From SHAN690 sp040905305 (lineage in GTDB: Bacteria; Bacteroidota; Bacteroidia; Flavobacteriales_G; Salibacteraceae): DNA of 15,168 nucleotides. The notes beneath the pieces were generated by a model. That model was not told where the DNA came from, did not search any database, and worked only from the letters and a program-made list of their open reading frames with translations. Positions 7,853-14,538 of the stretch are shown piece by piece; position 1 is the stretch's first letter, and each line of letters opens with the position of its first letter. The stretch covers positions 1-15,168 of the forward strand of contig JBBDRU010000331.1 in NCBI GenBank assembly GCA_040905305.1. Direction: 5' to 3'. Both the position numbers and the translations under genes were made by a program.

Positions 7853-9231
7853 CCTGCAAAATTGAAAAAAAAGCAAGAATATGCCTGATTGTGATAGGCA
7901 TATTCTTGCTCTCAACATCTTCGATTGCTCAACTCAATTGGGAAAGGTTTGAAACAAAGCTCAATGGCTCTATAATGAATTTTTATAATGATATTTTGAA
8001 TGATGTATTGTATTCATGTGGTCATTTTGGATCTATTAATGAGCTCCAAACACCAGGTGTTCTAGTATATGATGAGGGGGGGTGGGACAGGCTTAGTGAA
8101 ACTGTATCTGCTGTAGGTCAGGTACAGGATATTATAGTATTTCACGATTCTGTTTTTATTGGAGGTTCCCAATTGGGATCTTTGAAGAAATGGAATGGTA
8201 CAAATTGGGTACTAGTTGGCGGCAAAGAGATAAATGGTCAAATAGTCGATTTAGAAATTATTGATCATGAACTATGGGTTGCGGGCTATTTTGATTCAAT
8301 TGGAAACCAGCAAACGAATGGATTAGCGCGTTGGAACGGGGAAGAATGGAAAACCGCCTATGACCTGCCAACAATTGATCCGTGGGGTAACCCCAATAGA
8401 ATCAGTGCTGTTATTGAATACAAGGGAGAAATATACATTGGAGGCAATTTCAACAACGCTGAAACCGGAATGGATGAGATTGCAAAATGGAACGGCACTG
8501 AGTGGACAGATGTAGGCGGTGGTATTAAACCGCACACATTTTCATTCGTCAACAACTTTATAGAATATCATGGAGATTTATATGTTTTGGGGAGATTCTT
8601 ATCCGATGCCGGAAACGCAGACAACAACATCATGCGTTGGAATGGTGAAGAATGGTTGCCATGTGGCGGTGGTTTGATGAGCAGTGCCGGTTATGCAACT
8701 GTGTTTGAAGACAAACTGTGGGTTACGGGGCAAATGTCCTCTGCAGCAGGAATGCCTGCCGATGGTTTAGCCGTGTGGGATGGTGAAGAGTGGTGTGTTC
8801 CGGGCAATGAATTCAGCAGTTGGCCGGGGCCTTTGGCCGTGTACAATGATTCCTTGTTCATTGGTGGTGGGTTCCAAACCATAGATGGAGACAGTTTTTC
8901 TTACCTCGCCAAGTGGACAGGAGAAGGCGAATTTGACACGTGCGGTGTGCAATGGCCAAATGGCTCAACCGAGTTAGGAAGCAACGATGATGAAGTGCTG
9001 GTTTATCCCAATCCGGCAACAGACCAGCTCACCGTTCAACTTCCTGAAAGGGCACAACAAACCGCAGGGCTAAACATCTATGCCGTGGACGGTAGATGCG
9101 TGGTACAATCAATAATCGTTTCCAGTAAAGATAAAGTGCAGCTTGATATTTCCGCACTATCAAAAGGCATGTATGTGCTTGTTGTGCACTCAGGCAGCGA
9201 AACGTTCACCGCGCGGTTTGTGAAGCAGTGA
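7849..9231 (+). CDS. Secreted WNG-repeat beta-propeller protein with T9SS sorting domain
   Basis: A 460-residue secreted protein starting at GTG 7849-7851, which overlaps the previous stop as GTGA. The start is chosen because the signal peptide (KIEKKAR, then a hydrophobic core, cut after SSIA near residue 27) reads directly from it and no in-frame ATG precedes it. Residues of about 60-370 contain seven occurrences of a motif like ...YIGGNF...g-[IL]-a-K-WNG-x-EW...GGG: GGWDRL, KWNGTNW, RWNGEEW, KWNGTEW, RWNGEEW, VWDGEEW and a final degenerate KWTGEGE. This suggests a seven-bladed, kelch-like propeller. Residues 383-460 (VLVYPNPATD to TARFVKQ) are a T9SS type A domain ending in the same FVKQ as the preceding protein. 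The overlap implies translational coupling and a joint role; which role is unknown. A seven-G run lies at 8076-8082. Confidence 0.85.
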   Translation: MTCKIEKKARICLIVIGIFLLSTSSIAQLNWERFETKLNGSIMNFYNDILNDVLYSCGHFGSINELQTPGVLVYDEGGWDRLSETVSAVGQVQDIIVFHDSVFIGGSQLGSLKKWNGTNWVLVGGKEINGQIVDLEIIDHELWVAGYFDSIGNQQTNGLARWNGEEWKTAYDLPTIDPWGNPNRISAVIEYKGEIYIGGNFNNAETGMDEIAKWNGTEWTDVGGGIKPHTFSFVNNFIEYHGDLYVLGRFLSDAGNADNNIMRWNGEEWLPCGGGLMSSAGYATVFEDKLWVTGQMSSAAGMPADGLAVWDGEEWCVPGNEFSSWPGPLAVYNDSLFIGGGFQTIDGDSFSYLAKWTGEGEFDTCGVQWPNGSTELGSNDDEVLVYPNPATDQLTVQLPERAQQTAGLNIYAVDGRCVVQSIIVSSKDKVQLDISALSKGMYVLVVHSGSETFTARFVKQ

Positions 9232-9492
9232 AGTTGTGTACATTCTAGCATATCTGATAACACAAAATAAAGGTATTACAGTCCGACTCTGGTTATCCAT
9301 TAGGCACACCAAAAACTCTGTTAACTTTTCGTTTGGGCATTGGTTATTTCTTTGGTAAAGGTTTGGAGTGATGAGTTAGACTGCGAGCCATATCTGATCT
9401 GAATTGAAATATGAGTATGTCAATATAAGTGATGAGTTTGCATTGGATACGAGTATCTTTTTAAGCCAACATTACTTACCTAATTTTGCCCG
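9232..9492. other. Intergenic gap without a recognised gene
   Basis: These 261 bases carry no convincing reading frame, hairpin terminator or RNA gene. An 11-bp direct repeat, AGTGATGAGTT, occurs at 9367-9377 and 9428-9438, and CATATCTGAT occurs at 9249-9258 and 9389-9398. The only promoter-like element is TAATTTTG just before the next start. Confidence 0.5.
9481..9488 (+). promoter_or_regulatory. TAATTTTG, exact match to the -7 consensus
   Basis: The octamer fits TAnnTTTG exactly and lies four bases before the ATG at 9493. Transcription from it would begin at or next to the start codon, giving a leaderless mRNA. No TTG is present at the usual -33 distance, so support is partial. Confidence 0.35.
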
Positions 9493-10131
9493 ATGGAAAT
9501 TACGCTTTTGGGAGTGTTGGATATTTTAGGAACGCTGGCCTTTGCTATTTCGGGAGCAACCCTGGCCATAAAAAAACGCTTTGACTTGTTTGGCGTTTTT
9601 GTTCTGGCGTTTGTTACAGCCGTGGGCGGGGGCACCATAAGGGATTTGATCATCGGCAATACCCCGGTGGAGTGGATGGCAAACAACACCTTGATAATTA
9701 CCGTTGTTGTTGGGGCATTCGCTGCATTATTGCTGAATCCATATATGGATAAGCTCAACTACTTTGTTTATCTTTTTGATGCTGCGGGTTTAGGTCTTTT
9801 CACCATGGCAGGAATTCAAAAAGGCCTTGATTATGATCTCAACATTTTTGTTTGCATCTCTCTTGGAACCATCACTGCCACCTTTGGTGGGTTGATTCGT
9901 GATTTATTATCAGGAGATCAACCCATGTTATTGACCAGAAAAGAAATTTATGCACTCGCAGGGGCAACTGGCGGTTTAATTTATTTCGGTTTGAGGTTAA
10001 TCGATGTGCCCGAGGGCGTTAATGTTCCGCTAACCATTGTCTTGATTTTCTTAATAAGGCATGTGACCTACAGGTTCGGTATAAAGCTGCCAACGTATGA
10101 AGAAGGAAGAGGATGGCGAGTGAGAGATTAA
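9493..10131 (+). CDS. Trimeric intracellular cation channel (TRIC/UPF0126) family membrane protein
   Basis: An inner-membrane protein of 212 residues with two tandem copies of the TRIC unit, each of three membrane helices, plus a seventh helix. Repeat one has LGTLAFAISGATLAIKK (12-28) and TAVGGGTIRDLIIGNTP (42-58). Repeat two has FDAAGLGLFTMAGIQKG (95-111) and GGLIRDLLSGDQPMLL (132-147), followed by KEIYALAGATGG (150-161). The glycine-rich GGG-x-IRD kinks in both halves are the family hallmark. Family members conduct monovalent cations such as K+; the physiological role in bacteria is not settled. Length matches the usual 200-215. It stands apart from its neighbours, with 261 bases upstream and 92 downstream, so it is probably monocistronic. 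Confidence 0.9.
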   Translation: MEITLLGVLDILGTLAFAISGATLAIKKRFDLFGVFVLAFVTAVGGGTIRDLIIGNTPVEWMANNTLIITVVVGAFAALLLNPYMDKLNYFVYLFDAAGLGLFTMAGIQKGLDYDLNIFVCISLGTITATFGGLIRDLLSGDQPMLLTRKEIYALAGATGGLIYFGLRLIDVPEGVNVPLTIVLIFLIRHVTYRFGIKLPTYEEGRGWRVRD

Positions 10132-10223
10132 GTCTTTTTATGAGTTTACTGTGATCTTTTGGGTAATGCTTCGCAAAAATGTGCGTCTTTAGTGTTCAAG
10201 AATCAATAAACTAAATACACATC

Positions 10224-10727
10224 ATGAAACGCTTATTTTTATCCTTATTCATAGCATCGGCTTCCATTATGGTTGCGGATGCTCAAGAAAAGCCGAAGAG
10301 TCCTGCTCAATCCACTTCAGCAACCATAGACGGTGTGAATGTTACCATCACTTATAACGCGCCTTCCGTTCGCGGACGCGAAATTTGGGGTAAGCTTGTC
10401 CCTTTTAATGAAGTATGGCGCACGGGAGCCAACGAAGCCACCACCATCTCGTTTGACAAAGATGTAATGATCGAAGGTCAGGCGCTTCCATCGGGATCTT
10501 ACGCGTTATTTACCATTCCGGGAGAAGATGAGTGGACTTATATTTTTAATTCAGAACCGAAACAATGGGGTGCCTACAAGTACGACCAATCCAAGGATGC
10601 GTTAAGGGTAAAGGCAACACCTAAAACCAGAGCTATGCAGGAGCAAATGGCGTTTGTTATAGAAGACAACAAGGTTATGCTGCATTGGGAAAAACTAGGA
10701 GTGCATTTTTCCGTTAAAGGAATGTGA
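10224..10727 (+). CDS. Secreted DUF2911 domain protein
   Basis: A 167-residue exported protein. The signal peptide covers residues 1-20 (MKRLFLSLFIASASIMVADA, cut before QEKPK), with no lipobox cysteine. Residues 25-166 match DUF2911: SPAQSTSATIDGVNVTITYN, then PSVRGREIWGKLVPFNEVWR, then TGANEATTISFDKDV, LPSGSYALFTIPGEDEW and a WGAYKYDQSKDALRV segment. The family is abundant in Bacteroidota and has no established function. The gene stands alone and is followed by a clear hairpin terminator at 10755, so it probably forms its own transcription unit. Upstream a TTG at 10159-10161 is visible, but no acceptable -7 box lies at the right distance. Confidence 0.9.
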   Translation: MKRLFLSLFIASASIMVADAQEKPKSPAQSTSATIDGVNVTITYNAPSVRGREIWGKLVPFNEVWRTGANEATTISFDKDVMIEGQALPSGSYALFTIPGEDEWTYIFNSEPKQWGAYKYDQSKDALRVKATPKTRAMQEQMAFVIEDNKVMLHWEKLGVHFSVKGM

Positions 10728-10754
10728 TTAACAATCACCAGGATAAACGATTAT

Positions 10755-10783
10755 AAAGTCAGCTAATCTGCTGGCTTTTTTTA
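10755..10783 (+). terminator. Rho-independent terminator after the DUF2911 gene
   Basis: AAAGTCAGC (10755-10763) pairs with GCTGGCTTT (10770-10778) as a nine-bp stem with one G-T wobble and a six-base loop (TAATCT), running into a T tract through 10782. It lies between convergent genes; on the minus strand the tail is only TTTATAA, so it is best suited to the plus strand. Confidence 0.8.
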
Positions 10784-10791
10784 TTTCAAAC

Positions 10792-12003
10792 TTATTTATT
10801 GTTGCTCATAGCGCTTTCCTGCTCCTTATAAAGTTTCCACACCCGCAGCCATTCGGTATCTTTTGTGGGCTCATCGTTTTTGAAATAATAATGACCGCCC
10901 CATGTATGGCTAACCTTCTTGTAGGTCACCAATTCTCGTTTTTCAATGATGCGCAAACGTTCAATGCTCCTTCCTTCTACATTTTCTTTGAAATAGAGTA
11001 TCGGTGCTTCGGTAGGGCTGGTGCTTAATCCCGTGCCATTTTCTCTATTCAAAATCGCCTCTATGCGCTTAAGCCGATTATCAATCCACTGTCTATTCGC
11101 GAATAAATCAAAGTTTTCAGAAATGAGTTTTAGGGCTTCTTTTTTATTTCCTTGATCGATTTGTTCCCAGAATGCTTTTAGATGCGATTTCATTTGTTGA
11201 TTATCTCTATAATACTCGGTCATAGGTTGCAGTAATAATGCGATCTCATCCTTGGTGTCTTGTGCATTGAGCTGTACACCGGGGTTTATTTCTGATGGCG
11301 TTTTTACAGCCTCCGTTCGGTCGATGATCAAATAAATATCTTCCAACAGCTGGCCGGTCCATTTTGGATCCAGATATGCGATAATGGTTGAGTGATAGGC
11401 GGATTTTGCTGCGTCAAATGATTCCATAATTACTAATTGCCGGCAATCATTTAATTTACCTTCTAAAGTCAATTGTTCATCCCTTCTTTTATATACGGAT
11501 GACATCAAAAACGATAGCATTTGATCAATTTTGTTGGCAGCGCCATGTGGCGTGTAAGACTCCTGAAGCTCAAAACTGCTGTTTCTTTTGGTGTTTTCAG
11601 GTTGGTAGTTTTCATCAAGTCCCGCAGGTCTTGATCCGTTCGAAAAGGATCGATTTGCCTTTTTCAATTCTAGTTCTACTTTTTCAGAAACAACCGTGTA
11701 ATTTGAGTTCTGCCAAACCATCCTTAAGGCTTCATCATAGGCTTTTTTTGCCTCTTCGTAGTTTCCCGCATGAACGAAGCTTTTGGCAATATTGATCTGG
11801 TCTTTATAAGGTCTTGCTTCACCGCTTTCCATAGCCTCTATCGTTGTTTTGGAAAGATGTTGATCAATGTTTCTCACAACAACCAAAGGGCTTATTTGGG
11901 TGAACTCAATTGACTTTTTTTCGCTTGTTATATCTTTTGGTTGGCTTATCAGCGTTCCCAACAAGCAAAGCATTGAAACAAATAGGGTTAGAAGATATCT
12001 CAC
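10792..12003 (-). CDS. Secreted protein of unknown function with TPR-like segment
   Basis: I do not recognise this 403-residue protein. Reading from GTG 12001-12003 gives a signal-peptide-like start, RYLLTLFVSMLCLLGTLISQ, with cleavage likely near residue 20. The only nearby in-frame ATG (codon 11, 11971-11973) would leave too short a hydrophobic stretch, so GTG is preferred; an upstream in-frame stop excludes a longer form. Residues of about 68-92 (AKSFVHAGNYEEAKKAYDEAL) look like one tetratricopeptide helix pair, and GNKKEALKLISENFDLF near 280-300 is similar. The remainder is helical and charged. A C-terminal section of about 340-395 (IIEKRELVTYKKVSHTWGGH onward) appears beta-rich. It has no T9SS tail or lipobox, so a periplasmic location is likely. 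It converges on the DUF2911 gene and diverges from the gene at 12068. Confidence 0.7.
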   Translation of the reverse strand: MRYLLTLFVSMLCLLGTLISQPKDITSEKKSIEFTQISPLVVVRNIDQHLSKTTIEAMESGEARPYKDQINIAKSFVHAGNYEEAKKAYDEALRMVWQNSNYTVVSEKVELELKKANRSFSNGSRPAGLDENYQPENTKRNSSFELQESYTPHGAANKIDQMLSFLMSSVYKRRDEQLTLEGKLNDCRQLVIMESFDAAKSAYHSTIIAYLDPKWTGQLLEDIYLIIDRTEAVKTPSEINPGVQLNAQDTKDEIALLLQPMTEYYRDNQQMKSHLKAFWEQIDQGNKKEALKLISENFDLFANRQWIDNRLKRIEAILNRENGTGLSTSPTEAPILYFKENVEGRSIERLRIIEKRELVTYKKVSHTWGGHYYFKNDEPTKDTEWLRVWKLYKEQESAMSNNK

Positions 12004-12007
12004 GCTG

Positions 12008-12040
12008 CGAAAATAGAATACTTAATAATGCTCTAAGCAA
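12008..12040 (-). promoter_or_regulatory. Candidate promoter for the minus-strand gene ending at 10792
   Basis: On the minus strand TTG (12040-12038) is followed after 22 bases by TATTTTCG (12015-12008), one mismatch from TAnnTTTG. The element ends four bases before the GTG start at 12003, so the transcript would have virtually no leader. Confidence 0.4.
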
Positions 12041-12055
12041 TGATTTTGCTTGTGT

Positions 12056-12063
12056 TATTTTTG
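12056..12063 (+). promoter_or_regulatory. TATTTTTG, exact match to the -7 consensus
   Basis: The octamer matches TAnnTTTG and ends four bases before the ATG at 12068, the same geometry as at 9481. No TTG sits at the expected -33 distance. If used, it would drive the 12068-14475 gene group with a leaderless first message. Confidence 0.35.
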
Positions 12064-12067
12064 AACG

Positions 12068-12862
12068 ATGAAGCGTAATTTGTTAACTGTGATGTTGTGT
12101 GGTTTGTTTGCTTTTTCTCAAGCACAGTCGCCTTTGAATTTTTCCTATCAAATGGACGCTAGAATTTATAAGGGCAATGACTCGCTCTATTTTATGGCAC
12201 ATGCTTATCCTGTTTTTCATGATCATAGGTCAGATAGCCTGAAGCGTTCTATGGCACAGCTTTTTGAACCGCCTTCAGACCTTTGGGGAAAGATGGATCG
12301 AAAAAATACTGAAGTAGTAAGTCGGTTTGATGCGCTGGAAATGAAAGATTTAATGGCTGATGAACAAATTTTTTCCATGTTATGTTCCCGTATTGGACTG
12401 ACCAAAAAGAATCTTCGTGACACAGCTTTCATGTCTGACATCATTATCGATGTTGTTTCTTTTCCTGATCATCAACTATCTACGTTTAACCACCACAACA
12501 TGCGCTTTATGAAGGGAAATATTGTTGACAAACCTCAGGAGACACATCGCTTTTATGCCGGAGACTGGGAACTCGCCAGGCATCTTCAACTGGGTGATTT
12601 GGCTGGCAAGAAGGCCATAAAGTGCCTCGAAAAATCCATCGAACATGCCAGCTTCGAAAATCAGCGATGTGGTGAAGAAAGCTTGAAAGAGAAATGGACG
12701 GCTCAGTTAAGTTGCGAAACGCCTATTGGAGCAATGGACTCTATTGGTTGGCATTTCTATCCCAATCCAGAAAATTTAGGTTGTTCCACACCATTAAATA
12801 GATTAGTGAAAGCAAGCATAAAGTATGAGTGCTTTGAAGACGACAAACCATGTAAAGATTAA
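12068..12862 (+). CDS. Secreted cysteine-containing protein of unknown function
   Basis: I do not recognise this 264-residue protein. It has a signal peptide of about residues 1-19 (KRNLLTVMLCGLFAFSQA, cut before QSP) with no lipobox, so it should be soluble in the periplasm or exported. The mature part contains seven cysteines, six of them after about residue 195 (KCLEK, RCGEE, LSCETP, LGCSTP, ECFED, PCKD), suggesting disulfides in the C-terminal third. The YPNPENLGC text near residue 235 resembles the start of a T9SS tail by chance only, since nothing of the sorting domain follows. It is the first gene of a close group: the Lgt-like gene begins nine bases after its stop, and an FkbM gene follows. 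Joint expression is likely; function is open. Confidence 0.7.
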   Translation: MKRNLLTVMLCGLFAFSQAQSPLNFSYQMDARIYKGNDSLYFMAHAYPVFHDHRSDSLKRSMAQLFEPPSDLWGKMDRKNTEVVSRFDALEMKDLMADEQIFSMLCSRIGLTKKNLRDTAFMSDIIIDVVSFPDHQLSTFNHHNMRFMKGNIVDKPQETHRFYAGDWELARHLQLGDLAGKKAIKCLEKSIEHASFENQRCGEESLKEKWTAQLSCETPIGAMDSIGWHFYPNPENLGCSTPLNRLVKASIKYECFEDDKPCKD

Positions 12863-12871
12863 ATTGCAGTC

Positions 12872-13657
12872 ATGTTTCCAAAACTGTTTGAAATAGGCGA
12901 TTTTACCATTTATTCTTATGGCTTCTTTATTGTTTTAGGAGCCACATTAGCCTATTTTCATATGGCCAAGGAGGCGAAAAGATTATACGGAATCGATTCC
13001 GAAAAAATAAGCACGCTTCTGCTTTGGATTATCGCTATGGCCTTTATAGGAGGTAAAGTGCTTTTTTATTTAGAAGACCCAGGCTATTATGTGTCAAACC
13101 CAAGTGCTATGTGGGATGATTTGGGCAACGGATTTGTGTTTTTCGGATCACTGCTTTTTGGTGTTCCGGTAGTAATTTGGTTCTTCAAGAAAAATAACTG
13201 GAATGTATGGGGAATGCTTGATATTACTGCTTTCTCCGTGCTGATAGTGCATGCTTTTGGTCGTTTAGGTTGTTTTTTGGCAGGATGTTGCCATGGAAAT
13301 CATACCGACTCATGGCTTGGGGTGGTTTATACTGATCCGGCATGCCAGGCAGAATTACTAAATACACCATTGCATCCTACCCAACTCTATGCCGTGGTGC
13401 TTCTCGCTTCTATATTCTTTCTTCTTAAATGGATTCAGAAAAATAAAAAAATCTTTGACGGACAGCTCTTTTTGATCTACGTTATTTTGTATTCCCTGGG
13501 ACGTGGAGTGATTGAAGAATTCAGAGGGGACGAGGCGCGTGGTTATATTTTTGATGGCTGGTTCAGCCACTCCCAGCTTATATCATCCTTCTTGATCATT
13601 ATTGCACTGGTTTTTTATTCAAGACGATTGACTGCAATAAAGAAGACAAACAGTTAA
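12872..13657 (+). CDS. Lgt-family (prolipoprotein diacylglyceryl transferase-like) membrane protein
   Basis: A polytopic membrane protein of 261 residues with about seven hydrophobic segments. Lgt enzymes move diacylglycerol from phosphatidylglycerol to the lipobox cysteine of prolipoproteins. Family features present: a MFPKLFEIGDFTIYSYGFFI start, the signature GRLGCFLAGCCHG (130-142), HPTQLY (168-173) and RGVIEEFRGDEARG (211-224), then SHSQ (232-235). Compared with E. coli Lgt as I recall it, the arginines corresponding to R143 (here R131) and R239 (here R218) and the Gly at 142 are kept, but the His103 position is Phe91 (in VFFGS) and the Asn146 position is Cys134. It therefore looks like a variant branch rather than a textbook Lgt; many genomes of this phylum have a canonical copy elsewhere. 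The gene lies nine bases after 12068-12862 and eight before the FkbM gene, so it is probably in an operon. Confidence 0.82.
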   Translation: MFPKLFEIGDFTIYSYGFFIVLGATLAYFHMAKEAKRLYGIDSEKISTLLLWIIAMAFIGGKVLFYLEDPGYYVSNPSAMWDDLGNGFVFFGSLLFGVPVVIWFFKKNNWNVWGMLDITAFSVLIVHAFGRLGCFLAGCCHGNHTDSWLGVVYTDPACQAELLNTPLHPTQLYAVVLLASIFFLLKWIQKNKKIFDGQLFLIYVILYSLGRGVIEEFRGDEARGYIFDGWFSHSQLISSFLIIIALVFYSRRLTAIKKTNS

Positions 13658-13665
13658 TCATCACT

Positions 13666-14475
13666 ATGAAAAAAATAGTTAGCTGGCTTTACAGGCAATC
13701 GATATTCTTTTTAGCCAGCAACAACATGTTGGTTTACAGGTGGTATTTGTCGCTGTATCGACCAACTGATGATCCCTTAGCGGTTTTTTTTGATCGCTTT
13801 TCGAAATCGAAGAACGATTTTTTTGTTGTTCAGGTTGGTGCCAATGATGGCATCACGCATGACCCGATTCATAAATTCATAAAGCGTGATCACTGGAGAG
13901 GAATTTTGCTGGAACCACAAACATGGGTTTTTGAGCGGTTTACAAAAAAAATGTATCAAAAAGATGAGGGAATCAACGTGATCAATGCGGCTATAGGTCA
14001 TGAGGATGGCGAGGCCTCGATGTATAAATTATCGTTTAGCAATGATCGATGGGCTAGTGGTTTAACGCGTTTTAATCGTTCCTTGCTTCAAAAATTGATA
14101 GATGATGGCCGGCTTGATAAGCGAATAAGACGAAACAATATAAAGTTACCTTCAAATCCAGATGACTGGATTGAAGAAGTTAAGGTTCGCGTGCGCAGCT
14201 TTTCATCATTACTTCTAGAGTTAAACGTTGGCCATATCGATCTATTAATGATCGATACGGAAGGTTTTGATGCCGAAGTGATTAAAATGCTTGATCTTGA
14301 TGAGTATCTGCCAACGGTTATTGTGTTTGAAGACATGCACTTGAGTAAAGAGGATTATTCTGAATGTGTCAGTCGTCTGCATTCGTTCCGATATCAAACC
14401 CATCGCTGCGGTCCAAACACAATCGCCTGGCAGCAAGAAGCTGATGCTTTTGTTCCATGGAAAACTAAGAATTAA
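13666..14475 (+). CDS. FkbM family methyltransferase
   Basis: A 269-residue SAM-dependent methyltransferase of the FkbM type, whose known members O-methylate sugars or polyketides. The SAM-binding motif I is VVQVGANDGITHD (54-66), with the motif II acidic end in GILLEPQ (79-85), then INVINAAIGHEDGEASMY (103-120) and IDLLMIDTEGFDAEV (191-205), the usual FkbM segment. The final part, TVIVFEDMHLSKEDY (217-231), also fits. The N-terminal 45 residues are hydrophobic and aromatic (SWLYRQSIFFLAS), possibly a membrane-associated helix rather than a signal peptide. It starts eight bases after the Lgt-like gene and ends the apparent operon; 63 bases separate it from pepD. Substrate unknown; a cell-surface glycan or lipid is plausible from the neighbours. 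Confidence 0.88.
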   Translation: MKKIVSWLYRQSIFFLASNNMLVYRWYLSLYRPTDDPLAVFFDRFSKSKNDFFVVQVGANDGITHDPIHKFIKRDHWRGILLEPQTWVFERFTKKMYQKDEGINVINAAIGHEDGEASMYKLSFSNDRWASGLTRFNRSLLQKLIDDGRLDKRIRRNNIKLPSNPDDWIEEVKVRVRSFSSLLLELNVGHIDLLMIDTEGFDAEVIKMLDLDEYLPTVIVFEDMHLSKEDYSECVSRLHSFRYQTHRCGPNTIAWQQEADAFVPWKTKN

Positions 14476-14538
14476 GGCGGTTTCTCACTGCTTAAATCGT
14501 AAACTTGTTGCTTCAAAATTTAATTGAATATTATACTT

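Noticed and set aside
9235..9268. TTGTGT/ACACAA hairpin after the WNG propeller gene
   Set aside because: Only six AT-rich pairs with a loop over 20 bases and no T tract, so not a credible terminator.
10159..10191. Possible promoter before the DUF2911 gene (TTG, then CGTCTTTA after 22 bases)
   Set aside because: The -7 candidate differs from TAnnTTTG at three of the six fixed positions.
12750..12785. YPNPENLGC text in the 12068 protein as a T9SS tail
   Set aside because: The remaining 30 or so residues lack the DGR, LAxGxY and terminal strands of a sorting domain.
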